Assembly (NCBI GenBank): GCA_017961625.1
Contig: JAGCWY010000059.1
Span: 1 to 64,000 of the forward strand
DNA length: 64,000 bases
Direction: 5' to 3'
From: Ruminococcus sp.
Lineage (GTDB): Bacteria > Bacillota > Clostridia > Oscillospirales > Ruminococcaceae
Made by a program: the position numbers and the translations under genes. The notes beneath the pieces were generated by a model. It worked only from the letters and a program-made list of their open reading frames with translations. It was not told the DNA's origin and did no database searches. Shown piece by piece: positions 1-8,464 of this stretch (its first letter is position 1; each line of letters starts with the position of its first letter).

Positions 1-193
1 CGCTACGCTCCTCACTCCAAAAGGTGCTTGCCAGTTACTGCTAACAACAAAGCAGCCTGCACAAATTGAACAGACTGCTTTTAGATATTACATAGAATTA
101 TTTTTGTTTTTTCCACTGTCTACTTGACAGGGGGCGGGTCAGAGAATAAAAAGCTCCATCGAGGATGTATATTTCAAAAGCAGCAAATACGTG
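1..193. other. Non-coding left edge, possible insertion-sequence end
   Basis: No gene was found in the first 193 bases. The stretch at about 117-145 contains CTGTC-TACTT-GACAG, a short inverted repeat, followed by a G-rich run. It has the look of an insertion-sequence end seen in clostridial genomes, but this is memory of a pattern, not a match that was run. If right, the element's body lies outside the window to the left. Otherwise this is simply the region downstream of the tspO-like gene. Confidence 0.25.
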
Positions 194-661
194 CTATTGC
201 AGCACCAATAAGCCTATTGTAAGGTAAGCTGCAAACCCGGTCCATAAAAGATAGGGGATATTAAGATAGGCAGCCGCTTTACTGATGTGGTAAAACGAGA
301 GTATCATAGCTGTTATAAGTATCAGCATAGCGATAACAACAGCTGTAGCTCCCTCGAGAGACCGCAGACCGAAAAACATCGGAGTCCATAGGGAATTCGC
401 AAGAAGCTGAGCGCCGTACAGCATAAGAGCTGTCCTGCGCCGCTTATCGCCGCTGTTCAATATAAGATAAGCCGATATGCCCATAAGCGCATAAAGTATA
501 CTCCATACCACAGGGAAAAGCCAGCCCGGAGGTGCCAGCGGCGGCTGGTTAAGTTGCTGATAAAAGCCGGAAAAATCTCCACCGGAAATCAAAACAGACA
601 ATACTCCCACAAGTTCGGTACCGACTACCCAAAGAATAAGATTAGTCCATTTTATCTTCAT
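194..661 (-). CDS. tspO: TspO/MBR family membrane protein
   Basis: A 155-residue protein with about five hydrophobic helices, the usual length for the TspO/MBR (tryptophan-rich sensory protein) family. Family marks are visible: a PPLAPPGWLFPVVW stretch at residues 40-53 between helices 1 and 2, and an NSLWTPMFFG motif near residue 90. Family members bind tetrapyrroles or sterols in the cytoplasmic membrane and can act in stress or porphyrin turnover; the role here is unknown. A GAGGTGG ribosome site precedes the ATG. It is divergent from the sigma-factor gene, with no partner gene beside it. Confidence 0.9.
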   Translation of the reverse strand: MKIKWTNLILWVVGTELVGVLSVLISGGDFSGFYQQLNQPPLAPPGWLFPVVWSILYALMGISAYLILNSGDKRRRTALMLYGAQLLANSLWTPMFFGLRSLEGATAVVIAMLILITAMILSFYHISKAAAYLNIPYLLWTGFAAYLTIGLLVLQ

Positions 662-753
662 TTATTACCACCTCTTCCAATATAGTATATGCAGAAAAAA
701 GTGTTTGATACTATAAAATATTATGTATATCTCCCTTTTTAGAGGGACAGTTA

Positions 754-782
754 TTGACAAACTAGCAGTTTGATGATAGATT
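754..782 (+). promoter_or_regulatory. Promoter for the ECF sigma-factor operon
   Basis: TTGACA at 754-759 and TAGATT at 777-782 with a 17-bp spacer. Transcription would begin near 789, which argues against the first in-frame ATG at 787 as the translation start of the sigma gene. Confidence 0.5.
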
Positions 783-924
783 ATTAATGCGGCAATTTCA
801 TAAAAAACCAGCTTACAAAAATTTTTTCTTATTTTTTGTGACACTTCTGCCGATACTGTCGAATGTTATGTATGAAAGCACGATATCCATGGAACACTTT
901 CAAAACACCGGGAGGATGAAATAT

Positions 925-1491
925 ATGACGGGCAAAGAATACTGCAGACTTTACAGAAAGTCTCGGGATAAGGCTTACGATGCCTTGTTTGAAAGCTACT
1001 GCAATTACGTTTATGCTATAGCCTATAATAAATTGAGAAGCGTTGCTTCAAAAGAGGATATAGAAGAATGTGTCAGCGATATATTCGCGGACATATTCTT
1101 CGGCTACGATACGGAAAGCGAATATGAAGGCGACATGAAAGCTTATGTTAGCACAGTCGCAAAGCACCGCGCTATAAGCGTTTATCGCAGTATCACAGCA
1201 AGGCAGAGCCATTTCTCTGACTGCGACGACGAAGAGCTTATCAATATAAGCTCATGCAGCGATATGGAAACCGCTTCGGATATGGCAGAAACACGCAGTA
1301 TTCTCATAAGCAAGATCTGCGATCTCGGTGAACCCGATTCTACGATCCTCCTCCAGAAGTACTATTACGACCGATCTTCTTCGGAGATAGCGGATATGCT
1401 TTCGATGAAGGCTTCAACTGTGAGAATGAGAGCAGCAAGAGCCTTGCAAAAGCTTAAGAACACACTGGCAGCAGCCGGTATCACTATGTAA
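925..1491 (+). CDS. ECF-type RNA polymerase sigma factor
   Basis: A sigma-70 family protein of about 188 residues. Region 2 covers the first ~80 residues (DALFESYCNYVYAIAYNKL and an EDIEECVSDIF helix). Region 4 at the C terminus has a clear helix-turn-helix (SSSEIADMLSMKASTVRMRA). The frame is open from 787, but a GGAGG at 911-915 sits 9 bases before the ATG at 925, and the residues encoded before it do not look like sigma factor, so 925 is preferred; ATG 916 is too close to the site. The stop at 1489-1491 touches the ribosome site of the next gene, indicating translational coupling to a likely anti-sigma partner. Target promoters cannot be read from the sequence. Confidence 0.85.
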   Translation: MTGKEYCRLYRKSRDKAYDALFESYCNYVYAIAYNKLRSVASKEDIEECVSDIFADIFFGYDTESEYEGDMKAYVSTVAKHRAISVYRSITARQSHFSDCDDEELINISSCSDMETASDMAETRSILISKICDLGEPDSTILLQKYYYDRSSSEIADMLSMKASTVRMRAARALQKLKNTLAAAGITM

Positions 1492-1504
1492 GGAGATGCG
1501 GAAT

Positions 1505-3394
1505 ATGAAAGAGAATCGTGAATTTGATATGCTTGAAAATGCAGACGACAGAACAGTAGAGTTCCTTTCAGAGGTCCCTGTTCTTACAAAGGAAGAAAAA
1601 GAGAGGATACTGGCTATGAGCAAGAAAAAGCTGGACAAAATGAACAGAGAAAGACATATAAAAGTTAACGACGACGACTATCAGGTAAGCGGCGTTGAGC
1701 GCTACAACAAGCCAAAGTGGCAGACCTTTGCCTCCATCGCAGCCTGCCTGCTCCTTGTCGGCGGTATCACAGGAACATTCATGACCCTTAACAAGGTAAA
1801 GCCATCTGGCAACGACCCCCTCGAAAGTGCGAGCTCCTCGGTATCAGCCACTTATGCTGAGGAAGATCTCAACAAAATCGCAGGAGAGCTTTTAGACAGA
1901 TATGACGGGATATCAAGAACCTCTTATGGCAAGCCTGAAATCATAGAGCTCGACCCGAACGACACACAGAGCATCGATATCTATGAAGGCAATTACGCGG
2001 AGTATCAGAGAGTTACAGGCGAGTTTGACTCACAAGACAAGCTTATGAAGTATTTCAGAGATACTCTCACAGATAATCTGCTTCTGGACTATGAAGCACA
2101 GTGCTTCAAATACAAGGGAAGCGAGCCAATATTCAAAGAAATCGACGGCAAGCTATATTACAGAGCTTCAGATAATCCCACAAAAATCACACATATAGAG
2201 TATTCAGTTGAAAACTATAGTGGCAGCAGTTTTGATATAAAGGTGGTCGACACTATCGGCGGCTATAACGGCGATATCACTGGCACTAAGACAGGCACAT
2301 TCCACGTTGTTTCCGAGGACGGAAAGTGGAAGCTCAGCAGCTTTGTCTACTTAGATAACGAGAGGACCATTGAGCCTCCTACAGAGGCTCCCACATCTCT
2401 GGAGGGCACAGAGCTTGACGCGGCTGTAGCTCAAAAGACACTGGGGGGACTGGAATACAGAGACGGTATCCTGTCAGGCTGCGCCGATATAGAGACCGAC
2501 CCAGAGGATGTGATATCCTTTCCCATGAGTGGAGGCGGGACCGCAGCTTACCACAGAGTCACTAGCGGATTCAGCAGTATTGAAGATCTAAGGGAATTTG
2601 TAGACAGCTGTATCGCCGGTCCGGAGCTCACCAGCTATTTCAGCTTCCTCTATGAGGATAGCAATGAGGATCTCCCCATGTTCAAGGAGATTGACGGAAA
2701 GCTCTACTACCGTGACTACGTAAGGCAGCAACGCTATCATTTCACAGGCGATCCCATAGTTATCAGCAAGAACGGCGATACCTACGATGTGCTTATAGAA
2801 AATGAGGTCCCCGGCGGAACAGAAACACTGAAAGCTACCATAGTTATCGACGACCTTACATATAACGTAGGATATATCGGATACCCTGAGTCTGAAAATG
2901 TTTCCGTCAGCTATGACGCGTTGGCTGTAGTCAGGCAGGCACAGGATAACATGAACAATGCCATTGGAGCCGCCTGCGGCAATATCGCTGCGGATAAAAC
3001 AGACCAACTCACAAAGGACGCTGACGGTCCAGGAAACGTCTGCATCTATTCAAAAGTAAATGATTTTAAATCCATAAGCGCTATCAAGAACCTCATATCA
3101 GAGCTGACCTGCGGCATATTCGAGACCAACCTTATCGAAGAAAATCTTATGCCAAGAGTTGAAACAGTTAATCCTCTTTACATCGAAGAGGGCGGATTGC
3201 TCTATGTACGAAGCGACGCCGACCGCGGACGTCCGGATTTCGACTTCACAGATGAGATCATCATTACGGAATCAACAGATAAAAAGATCACAGCCCATAC
3301 GGCATACGTATACGCAGGCGCAAAGCACGAAATAATCATTCACCTTGAGCTCGAAGACGGTATATGGAAGATATCCGGCTACGAGTACGCATAA
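1505..3394 (+). CDS. Membrane anti-sigma/sensor protein with three similar extracellular domains
   Basis: A 629-residue bitopic membrane protein: a cytoplasmic N-terminal ~70 residues, one helix at about 74-94 (FASIAACLLLVGGITGTFM), then a long extracellular part. Its position right after an ECF sigma gene, with AAGGAG 9 bases before ATG 1505, makes it a likely anti-sigma factor. The extracellular part has three repeats with the same plan: a Y-x-x-V opening, an F-x-S-x-x-x-L helix, and a closing E-x-G/D-G-x-L-Y motif (FKEIDGKLYYR occurs twice, YIEEGGLLYVR once). This resembles IseA-type endopeptidase-inhibitor domains, but the match was not tested. No canonical zinc-binding HxxxCxxC anti-sigma motif is visible in the cytoplasmic part. 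Confidence 0.7.
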   Translation: MKENREFDMLENADDRTVEFLSEVPVLTKEEKERILAMSKKKLDKMNRERHIKVNDDDYQVSGVERYNKPKWQTFASIAACLLLVGGITGTFMTLNKVKPSGNDPLESASSSVSATYAEEDLNKIAGELLDRYDGISRTSYGKPEIIELDPNDTQSIDIYEGNYAEYQRVTGEFDSQDKLMKYFRDTLTDNLLLDYEAQCFKYKGSEPIFKEIDGKLYYRASDNPTKITHIEYSVENYSGSSFDIKVVDTIGGYNGDITGTKTGTFHVVSEDGKWKLSSFVYLDNERTIEPPTEAPTSLEGTELDAAVAQKTLGGLEYRDGILSGCADIETDPEDVISFPMSGGGTAAYHRVTSGFSSIEDLREFVDSCIAGPELTSYFSFLYEDSNEDLPMFKEIDGKLYYRDYVRQQRYHFTGDPIVISKNGDTYDVLIENEVPGGTETLKATIVIDDLTYNVGYIGYPESENVSVSYDALAVVRQAQDNMNNAIGAACGNIAADKTDQLTKDADGPGNVCIYSKVNDFKSISAIKNLISELTCGIFETNLIEENLMPRVETVNPLYIEEGGLLYVRSDADRGRPDFDFTDEIIITESTDKKITAHTAYVYAGAKHEIIIHLELEDGIWKISGYEYA

Positions 3395-3418
3395 CTCAAA
3401 AAACTGCATAAATCAAAA

Positions 3419-3460
3419 TATCCCGAAGACAGGTCAGCATCGTGACCTGTCTTCGGGATA
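3419..3460. terminator. Bidirectional terminator between convergent genes
   Basis: A perfect 18-bp stem (3419-3436 with 3443-3460) and six-base loop GCATCG, with A-rich sequence on the left and T-rich on the right, so it can end transcripts from both the anti-sigma gene and the convergent sugar-binding lipoprotein gene. Confidence 0.9.
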
Positions 3461-3473
3461 TACTTTTTCGTTG

Positions 3474-4601
3474 TTATTCCTTCATGATCTGTTCAAGGTA
3501 TTTATTTTCCTGATCCCACTGATAAAGTCCGGAATTGACCATTACCTGCAAATTTTCTTTAGTGATAACCATAGGTCTTAGCAGATAGGTCTGTACAAAC
3601 TTGACATCGTTATAGTATGACTCGCTGTCGTAGGTAACGTCTACTGCAAGGGAGTCCACAAGCTTTCCCGTAGGCACCTCGCCGTTGAGAATTTTCTTGC
3701 AGACCTCCAGCGCAACGCTTGCTTCATCGCGTATATTCTTAAATATCGTCATGGACTGCTTTCCGTCTACAAGTTCTTTAATATTGTTGACATCGCCGTC
3801 CTGACCGGTCACAATAGGCTGTGAATTCATCTTATATATTTCGTCCAGAGCCTCAAGTGCGCCCAAAGCAAGAGAATCGCTTGCACATATCACAGCATCG
3901 AGCCTGGTATCAGAATAGTATTTGTTCAGACGCAGCTTCAAGACATTCTTAGCTACGCCAGTATCCCAGCGTGCTATGTACGTCTGTGCCAATGTCGTCA
4001 TACCTGAAGGTATAATGACCTTTCCGGAAGCGATATAATCCTTGAGCACCTCGTAAGCGCCATCATAGACATATTTTGAATTGTTATCCGCAATATCACC
4101 TGAAAGAAATTCGATATTGAATGTGCCCCTTGAATTGTCAAGGTCAAGCTTGTCGCGGACGTAGGAGCCCTGCATCCTTCCAACTTCCTTATTGTCGAAC
4201 GTAACATAGTACGTAACGGCGTTTGTATTCATTATAAGGCGGTCATAAGCGACAACGGGTACCTCCTTTTTCTTTGCCTCATCAAGAGAGGCTGAAAGAG
4301 ATTTGCCGTCAACAGCAGCGATGAGAAGAAGATCAACATCTTCATTGAGCATACTGATGATATCATTATTCTGACGGGCACTGTCATTATCTGAATATAC
4401 AAGCTTAACTTCATAGCCTGATTTTTCAAACAGGGACTTGAGATAATCTCCGTCGCTGTTCCAGCGTGGAAGCTTGACGGAAGGCATTGCGATACCTACG
4501 GTCTTTTTGCCGCTCCCTTCCGGAGACTCCTTCTTTCCGCCGCAGGCTGTCATGCTGACAAGCATTACTGCTGACATCACCGCAGCTATAATTCTTTTCA
4601 T
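3474..4601 (-). CDS. Sugar ABC transporter substrate-binding lipoprotein (ChvE/XylF-like)
   Basis: A 375-residue periplasmic-binding-protein type 1 fold. The N terminus is a lipoprotein signal with lipobox M-T-A-C (Cys near residue 20), so it should be anchored outside the membrane. The region beginning VGIAMPSVKLPRWNSDGDYL, an LLLIAAVDG strand, ASDSLALGALEAL and TGQDGDVNNI are typical of xylose/multiple-sugar binding proteins of the ChvE group. AAGGAGG precedes the ATG. No ATPase or permease gene lies next to it, and it has its own promoter and terminator. It is therefore either an orphan receptor feeding a transporter elsewhere or a sensor subunit. The sugar bound is unknown. Confidence 0.88.
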   Translation of the reverse strand: MKRIIAAVMSAVMLVSMTACGGKKESPEGSGKKTVGIAMPSVKLPRWNSDGDYLKSLFEKSGYEVKLVYSDNDSARQNNDIISMLNEDVDLLLIAAVDGKSLSASLDEAKKKEVPVVAYDRLIMNTNAVTYYVTFDNKEVGRMQGSYVRDKLDLDNSRGTFNIEFLSGDIADNNSKYVYDGAYEVLKDYIASGKVIIPSGMTTLAQTYIARWDTGVAKNVLKLRLNKYYSDTRLDAVICASDSLALGALEALDEIYKMNSQPIVTGQDGDVNNIKELVDGKQSMTIFKNIRDEASVALEVCKKILNGEVPTGKLVDSLAVDVTYDSESYYNDVKFVQTYLLRPMVITKENLQVMVNSGLYQWDQENKYLEQIMKE

Positions 4602-4685
4602 ATGAGAATTCCTCCTTAATCTTGTACCCCCGGACCAAATCCAAGGTTTCCCCCTATCTTATCCAATACATACTTTTGTAATATA

Positions 4686-4714
4686 ATTATAATTTAATAA
4701 CATTTCGGTGTCAA
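4686..4714 (-). promoter_or_regulatory. Consensus promoter of the sugar-binding lipoprotein gene
   Basis: On the minus strand TTGACA (4709-4714) and TATAAT (4686-4691) are separated by 17 bp, a full consensus for the housekeeping sigma factor. No operator was recognised. Confidence 0.85.
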
Positions 4715-4926
4715 CATATCAAACCATATTTTTGCAACAAAATGTATAAAAACCTACTTAATTTACAATGTTTAATATTCAAAAAGCTGTCTGATATGGT
4801 GATTTTCACTTAAATTTTATGCTCCTCTTTGTAGGAATGGAGAGCTGGAACGCTGTCCGCATGTAAACAATGCGCAATACATAATGCATCATATGTGATG
4901 TATCGTCCTTGATTTTCATGTAAAAA

Positions 4927-4957
4927 ACGATCCCGAAAGCTATACTTCCGGGATCGT
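4927..4957 (-). terminator. Terminator of the LRR-dockerin gene
   Basis: Nine-bp stem ACGATCCCG (4927-4935 with 4949-4957) followed on the minus strand by a run of T. Confidence 0.8.
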
Positions 4958-4972
4958 CTTATTTACACTGTC

Positions 4973-7684
4973 TTACTGTGTTATCAGCGCTTTTCTGTAC
5001 CTAATTAGATCGAATACATCAGTTTTTCCGTCGCCGTTAAGGTCAGCGGATTTAAACTGCCGCTCAGTGAGTATATATTTGCCTGAGAGATACTTTTTCA
5101 TGATTACAAGATCGCTCACACTTAGCTCTCCGTCGCCGCTGAGGTCGCCATTTATATAGTGTCCTTCATCGGTGATCTCAACGAATTTCCTGTTGTAAAG
5201 CTCCGCATAAGTCTCTGCTGTGGAGCCCTTATAGCCGTGTATGACCACATCATCAAGCACATCGTCATCCCTGAACAGCCAGCCTGGCATAGGAGATCTT
5301 GTGATATTCGATATCTGTGGAAGTCCATTGCTCGCAGTGGAGTCATCAAATCTGCTTTTTACGATATATTTTGCAGGTATGGTATTTTCTCCTGTTTTTA
5401 TCACACATTCCGGATCGTAGATATATATATCCTTCATTTTGTATGCGTTCTTGAAAGCATCATAGCCTATAGTATGGCAGTATACGTCGGCTCTTTCAAG
5501 ATCACAACTATTGAGATTTATCATTTCCCAGCTCATTTTAGTAACGGTCGCAGGGATAGAAACAGTACCAGATATGAACACCGTAGCAATCCCCTCGGTA
5601 TCCTTCCTGATCTCTGCTTCCTCTACGCCACTGCCTGATACCAGCCATTTGCCGATATATCCGCAGTTGTTCTCGTATTCCACAGCCGGAGTGCCTGTAA
5701 ATGCGTTATAGCCGATCTGGTTCACGCTGTCTGGAATAGCTATATCACTGAGAGCCGAACACATAAAAAAGGCTTCAGGTCCGATGATATCAAGATTTTC
5801 GGACATTCTTACAGAGACAAGCTGCATAGAGCCCATAAATGCTCCCTCTCTAATCATCTCAATGCTGTCTGGCAGGACGAGCTTCTTCACGTTAGCAAGG
5901 AAGCAGCCTGCTCCCTGAGCTATAATCTTAATACCATCTGGAATTATTATATTCTCACTTGTATAGAAGGATGGTATACTTATGAGCTTTGTCATTTCCT
6001 TGTTGTATACTATACCATCAACGGAGCAAAGATAGGGATTATCTGCACTTACCTCGTAGTATTTGATATTGTTTTCAATGATATCGCCCGTTCCGATACT
6101 CTGAATAGTCTCGGGAAGATACACCTTGTACTTCTGGAATGAATCCTGGATATTGTCACGGAAACCTGTTACGGGAACTCCTTTTATCTCTCTGGGAACA
6201 GTGATCTCTGACTTAAGCATATTCTTGTCCGAAATCATAGCTATTGCGCAGCTGCTGTCATATATCCAGAATTCAAGCCCCGTCTCGTTCTGACGGTATA
6301 TCTCGGGTCCCACATTTGCCGAGGCTGCCGGAAAAGGTTCAAAGCATCTCCTGTACTTTAAAGCATATTCCTCGGCAGTAGAACCGGACAGACCGCATAT
6401 AACGGTATCGTATTTATATTTCCGGCTAAAGGGAATAGTATCATCTATCTCTAATAGAGCAGCATTTATCGCTTTCTTTAAATTGGATGCCAAACGGTTT
6501 GCAAGCAATATTCGACAGCTCACCATAGTGGAATAATCCGATTCTTCACTATTTACATTTTTGGAGGAGCTCTTACTGTCAACTTCTTTCCAGTATGGGG
6601 AGAAAATGTTTTCCGAATCTGCTATGATACAGTCGGAATTATATATATTTATCTCCTTTGCGTTCACTACCAAACTAATGTCCGGGACAACAGGACAGCA
6701 GAGATCCACTCTTTCTATGGGAGCGTCTTGTCCCACGGCAAGGTATCTTCCGATGTGTACGCAGGAATAGGGTACCGAAAGTACAGAAAGCTTTTCTGCG
6801 TCGGAGAACAGATAATCAGTAGTTCCAACGGTGCCGGTCCTTATGTAAGCCTCTTCGATATCACTGTCACAGCCTACAGCCCATTTATCCACGTAGTATA
6901 TACCATTTTCGTTCTCAATACAGCCGGAACCCATGAAAGCGTCATTTGAAACGCTCACAACAGCCTCGGGGATATATAGTTCCTTAAGAGATGGGCAGCC
7001 TGCAAAGGTAAAAGCTTCTATCTTTTCCAGTTTCTCCGGAAGAGCGATGCTTCTGAGAGAATCACAGCCGAGAAAAGCGGCTTCGCCTATAATACCTAAG
7101 CTCTCAGGGATAACCACCTTTTGCAGACTCTTGCAGCAAAAGAAAGCATAAGGTGCTATCTCCGCAGTCTTATCAGATATCACCACCTCTGTGATACCGC
7201 TTTTTGAAGGGCAGGCAAGGAGCTCCTTCATATCCTTCGTGTACAGAACTCCGTCTGATACCATAAGGTATTCACTGTCCTCCGGAACCGTTATCTCCGC
7301 GATGCTTTCCTCTGCGAGCTCGCTCCAGTCGAAAGCGCTGATATTCCTTGAAAGGTTCAGCTTCCTTAGAGAGGTACACTCCGCGAATGCGTCCGCACCG
7401 ATTCCTACTATGGGCAAGCCATTCACAGTCTCAGGAACAGTGAGCTCAGTGATACTGCCGTTATCGCTTGAGACTGCCTCCTTAAGAGAAGCGTAACCGC
7501 TGAACAGTTCGAATACGTATATCCCATCGGTGACGGTACTTTCCGGTTTGTCAAAACTATAAGCCAAATCGCCGCCAGTCTCCGCAGCTGTGACAGCTTC
7601 CACCTGAAATACTGCTGGACAACTGCTGACAGCCATTCCGAACGCCACAGAAAGAGCAACTATCGATGCTGTTATATTTTTCAT
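4973..7684 (-). CDS. Secreted BspA-type leucine-rich-repeat protein with C-terminal type I dockerin
   Basis: About 903 residues with an N-terminal signal peptide. Two blocks of BspA-type (LRR_5) repeats follow, with motifs such as AFxxCxSLxxVxIPxSLxxIGxxAF. The two blocks are paralogous: each has a Y-x-x-K-W segment (YVDKWAVGC, then YIGKWLVSG) and a GSTAE-x-YA segment. The last ~60 residues are a dockerin with two calcium-loop repeats, DLSGDGELSVSDLVIMKKYL and DLNGDGKTDVFDLIRYRK. Dockerins bind cohesins of cellulosomes or other cell-surface scaffolds, so the protein is probably displayed on such a complex; the LRR part would mediate binding. The frame opens at 7705, but GGGAGGG lies just before ATG 7684, which is taken as the start. 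It is divergent from agrB, with the two -35 boxes only 18 bp apart. Confidence 0.9.
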   Translation of the reverse strand: MKNITASIVALSVAFGMAVSSCPAVFQVEAVTAAETGGDLAYSFDKPESTVTDGIYVFELFSGYASLKEAVSSDNGSITELTVPETVNGLPIVGIGADAFAECTSLRKLNLSRNISAFDWSELAEESIAEITVPEDSEYLMVSDGVLYTKDMKELLACPSKSGITEVVISDKTAEIAPYAFFCCKSLQKVVIPESLGIIGEAAFLGCDSLRSIALPEKLEKIEAFTFAGCPSLKELYIPEAVVSVSNDAFMGSGCIENENGIYYVDKWAVGCDSDIEEAYIRTGTVGTTDYLFSDAEKLSVLSVPYSCVHIGRYLAVGQDAPIERVDLCCPVVPDISLVVNAKEINIYNSDCIIADSENIFSPYWKEVDSKSSSKNVNSEESDYSTMVSCRILLANRLASNLKKAINAALLEIDDTIPFSRKYKYDTVICGLSGSTAEEYALKYRRCFEPFPAASANVGPEIYRQNETGLEFWIYDSSCAIAMISDKNMLKSEITVPREIKGVPVTGFRDNIQDSFQKYKVYLPETIQSIGTGDIIENNIKYYEVSADNPYLCSVDGIVYNKEMTKLISIPSFYTSENIIIPDGIKIIAQGAGCFLANVKKLVLPDSIEMIREGAFMGSMQLVSVRMSENLDIIGPEAFFMCSALSDIAIPDSVNQIGYNAFTGTPAVEYENNCGYIGKWLVSGSGVEEAEIRKDTEGIATVFISGTVSIPATVTKMSWEMINLNSCDLERADVYCHTIGYDAFKNAYKMKDIYIYDPECVIKTGENTIPAKYIVKSRFDDSTASNGLPQISNITRSPMPGWLFRDDDVLDDVVIHGYKGSTAETYAELYNRKFVEITDEGHYINGDLSGDGELSVSDLVIMKKYLSGKYILTERQFKSADLNGDGKTDVFDLIRYRKALITQ

Positions 7685-7748
7685 TATGATCCCTCCCTGA
7701 TACATTGATTATCTCTTATTTTATAAAAAGAGCCCTGTTATTATAGTT

Positions 7749-7778
7749 ATTATATAACATTTCACCCCTTTCAGTCAA
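7749..7778 (-). promoter_or_regulatory. Promoter of the LRR-dockerin gene
   Basis: Minus-strand TTGACT (7773-7778) and TATAAT (7749-7754), spacer 18 bp. It is back to back with the agrB promoter, so a regulator bound between them could affect both. Confidence 0.65.
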
Positions 7779-7796
7779 CACTTTAGGCATTATATC

Positions 7797-7826
7797 TTGA
7801 CTTTGTGCTATGTTTTGATATATAAT
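7797..7826 (+). promoter_or_regulatory. Promoter of the agrBAC operon
   Basis: TTGACT (7797-7802) and TATAAT (7821-7826), spacer 18 bp. A TTTAG element begins 15 bp upstream of the -35 box at 7782; the same element at the same distance precedes the agrD promoter. Confidence 0.7.
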
Positions 7827-7879
7827 AAAGGGATAAAAGACACGGGAAACATTATTATAGCTGAATAAGGAGCAGAATT

Positions 7880-8464
7880 ATGAATAAAATGCTTGACGCA
7901 ATTATGAACAAGCTCCTGCAGCGCGGCTTCGTAAACGACGAAAACGCCGAAATCGTCCGGTTCGGACTGGAGCTTATCATAATGAAAGTTGTCATTTCTA
8001 CAGCGATGATAGTAGTTGCTGTAGCTTTGAACAGCGTACCCGAGGTACTGGTCTTTATGGCCGTGTATGCGCCTCTTCGCAGTAACTGCGGAGGCTATCA
8101 TTCAAGATCGCGCATCGCCTGCTTTTTCTCGTCTATAATCTTACTCACGGCAGTTATAACCGCGATAAAACTTATACAGGACAGAGGATCTGTTTACTTT
8201 ACAGCGGCATTCCTCTGTACAGGAACGGTGCTCATACTTATTCTGGCACCGGTAGACACATGGACGAAGCCCTTCGACTCCGTTGAACGCGTTGTTTTCA
8301 GACGCAGATCTCTTATCGCAACTGCTGCTGCATTAATTATATCATCAGCGCTCGCAGTATTCGGGCTTCAAAACCTTGCTCTGTCAGCTTCCTGCGCGGT
8401 ACTTATGACAGGTGCCATGCTGGCAGCGGGCAGACTCGCCAATAAAAAAGGAGCGGTCACATGA
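7880..8464 (+). CDS. agrB: AgrB-like autoinducer-peptide processing membrane protease
   Basis: A 194-residue polytopic membrane protein of the accessory gene regulator B family, the normal length. The catalytic signature is clear: RSNCGGYHSRSRIAC gives His74 and Cys81, matching the His/Cys pair spaced by seven in Staphylococcus AgrB. Known role: it cleaves the C-terminal tail of AgrD and forms the cyclic thiolactone intermediate that is exported. AAGGAG precedes the ATG. Its stop overlaps the start of the response-regulator gene (ATGA), indicating a coupled operon. The peptide gene is not adjacent but lies about 2.2 kb downstream, after the kinase. Confidence 0.92.
   Translation: MNKMLDAIMNKLLQRGFVNDENAEIVRFGLELIIMKVVISTAMIVVAVALNSVPEVLVFMAVYAPLRSNCGGYHSRSRIACFFSSIILLTAVITAIKLIQDRGSVYFTAAFLCTGTVLILILAPVDTWTKPFDSVERVVFRRRSLIATAAALIISSALAVFGLQNLALSASCAVLMTGAMLAAGRLANKKGAVT

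Larger units (their letters stand above)
4602..4972. other. Intergenic region: one promoter, one terminator, otherwise empty
   Basis: 371 bases between the binding-protein gene and the LRR-dockerin gene. It holds the leftward promoter of the former (4686-4714) and the terminator of the latter (4927-4957). The part at 4715-4926 is AT-rich. It shows only a weak dyad near 4880-4905 around GCATCATATGTGATG and no credible reading frame. Confidence 0.7.

Noticed and set aside
787..924. Extended N terminus of the sigma factor from ATG 787
   Set aside because: It would start at the predicted transcription start, has no ribosome site, and encodes residues unlike a sigma factor.
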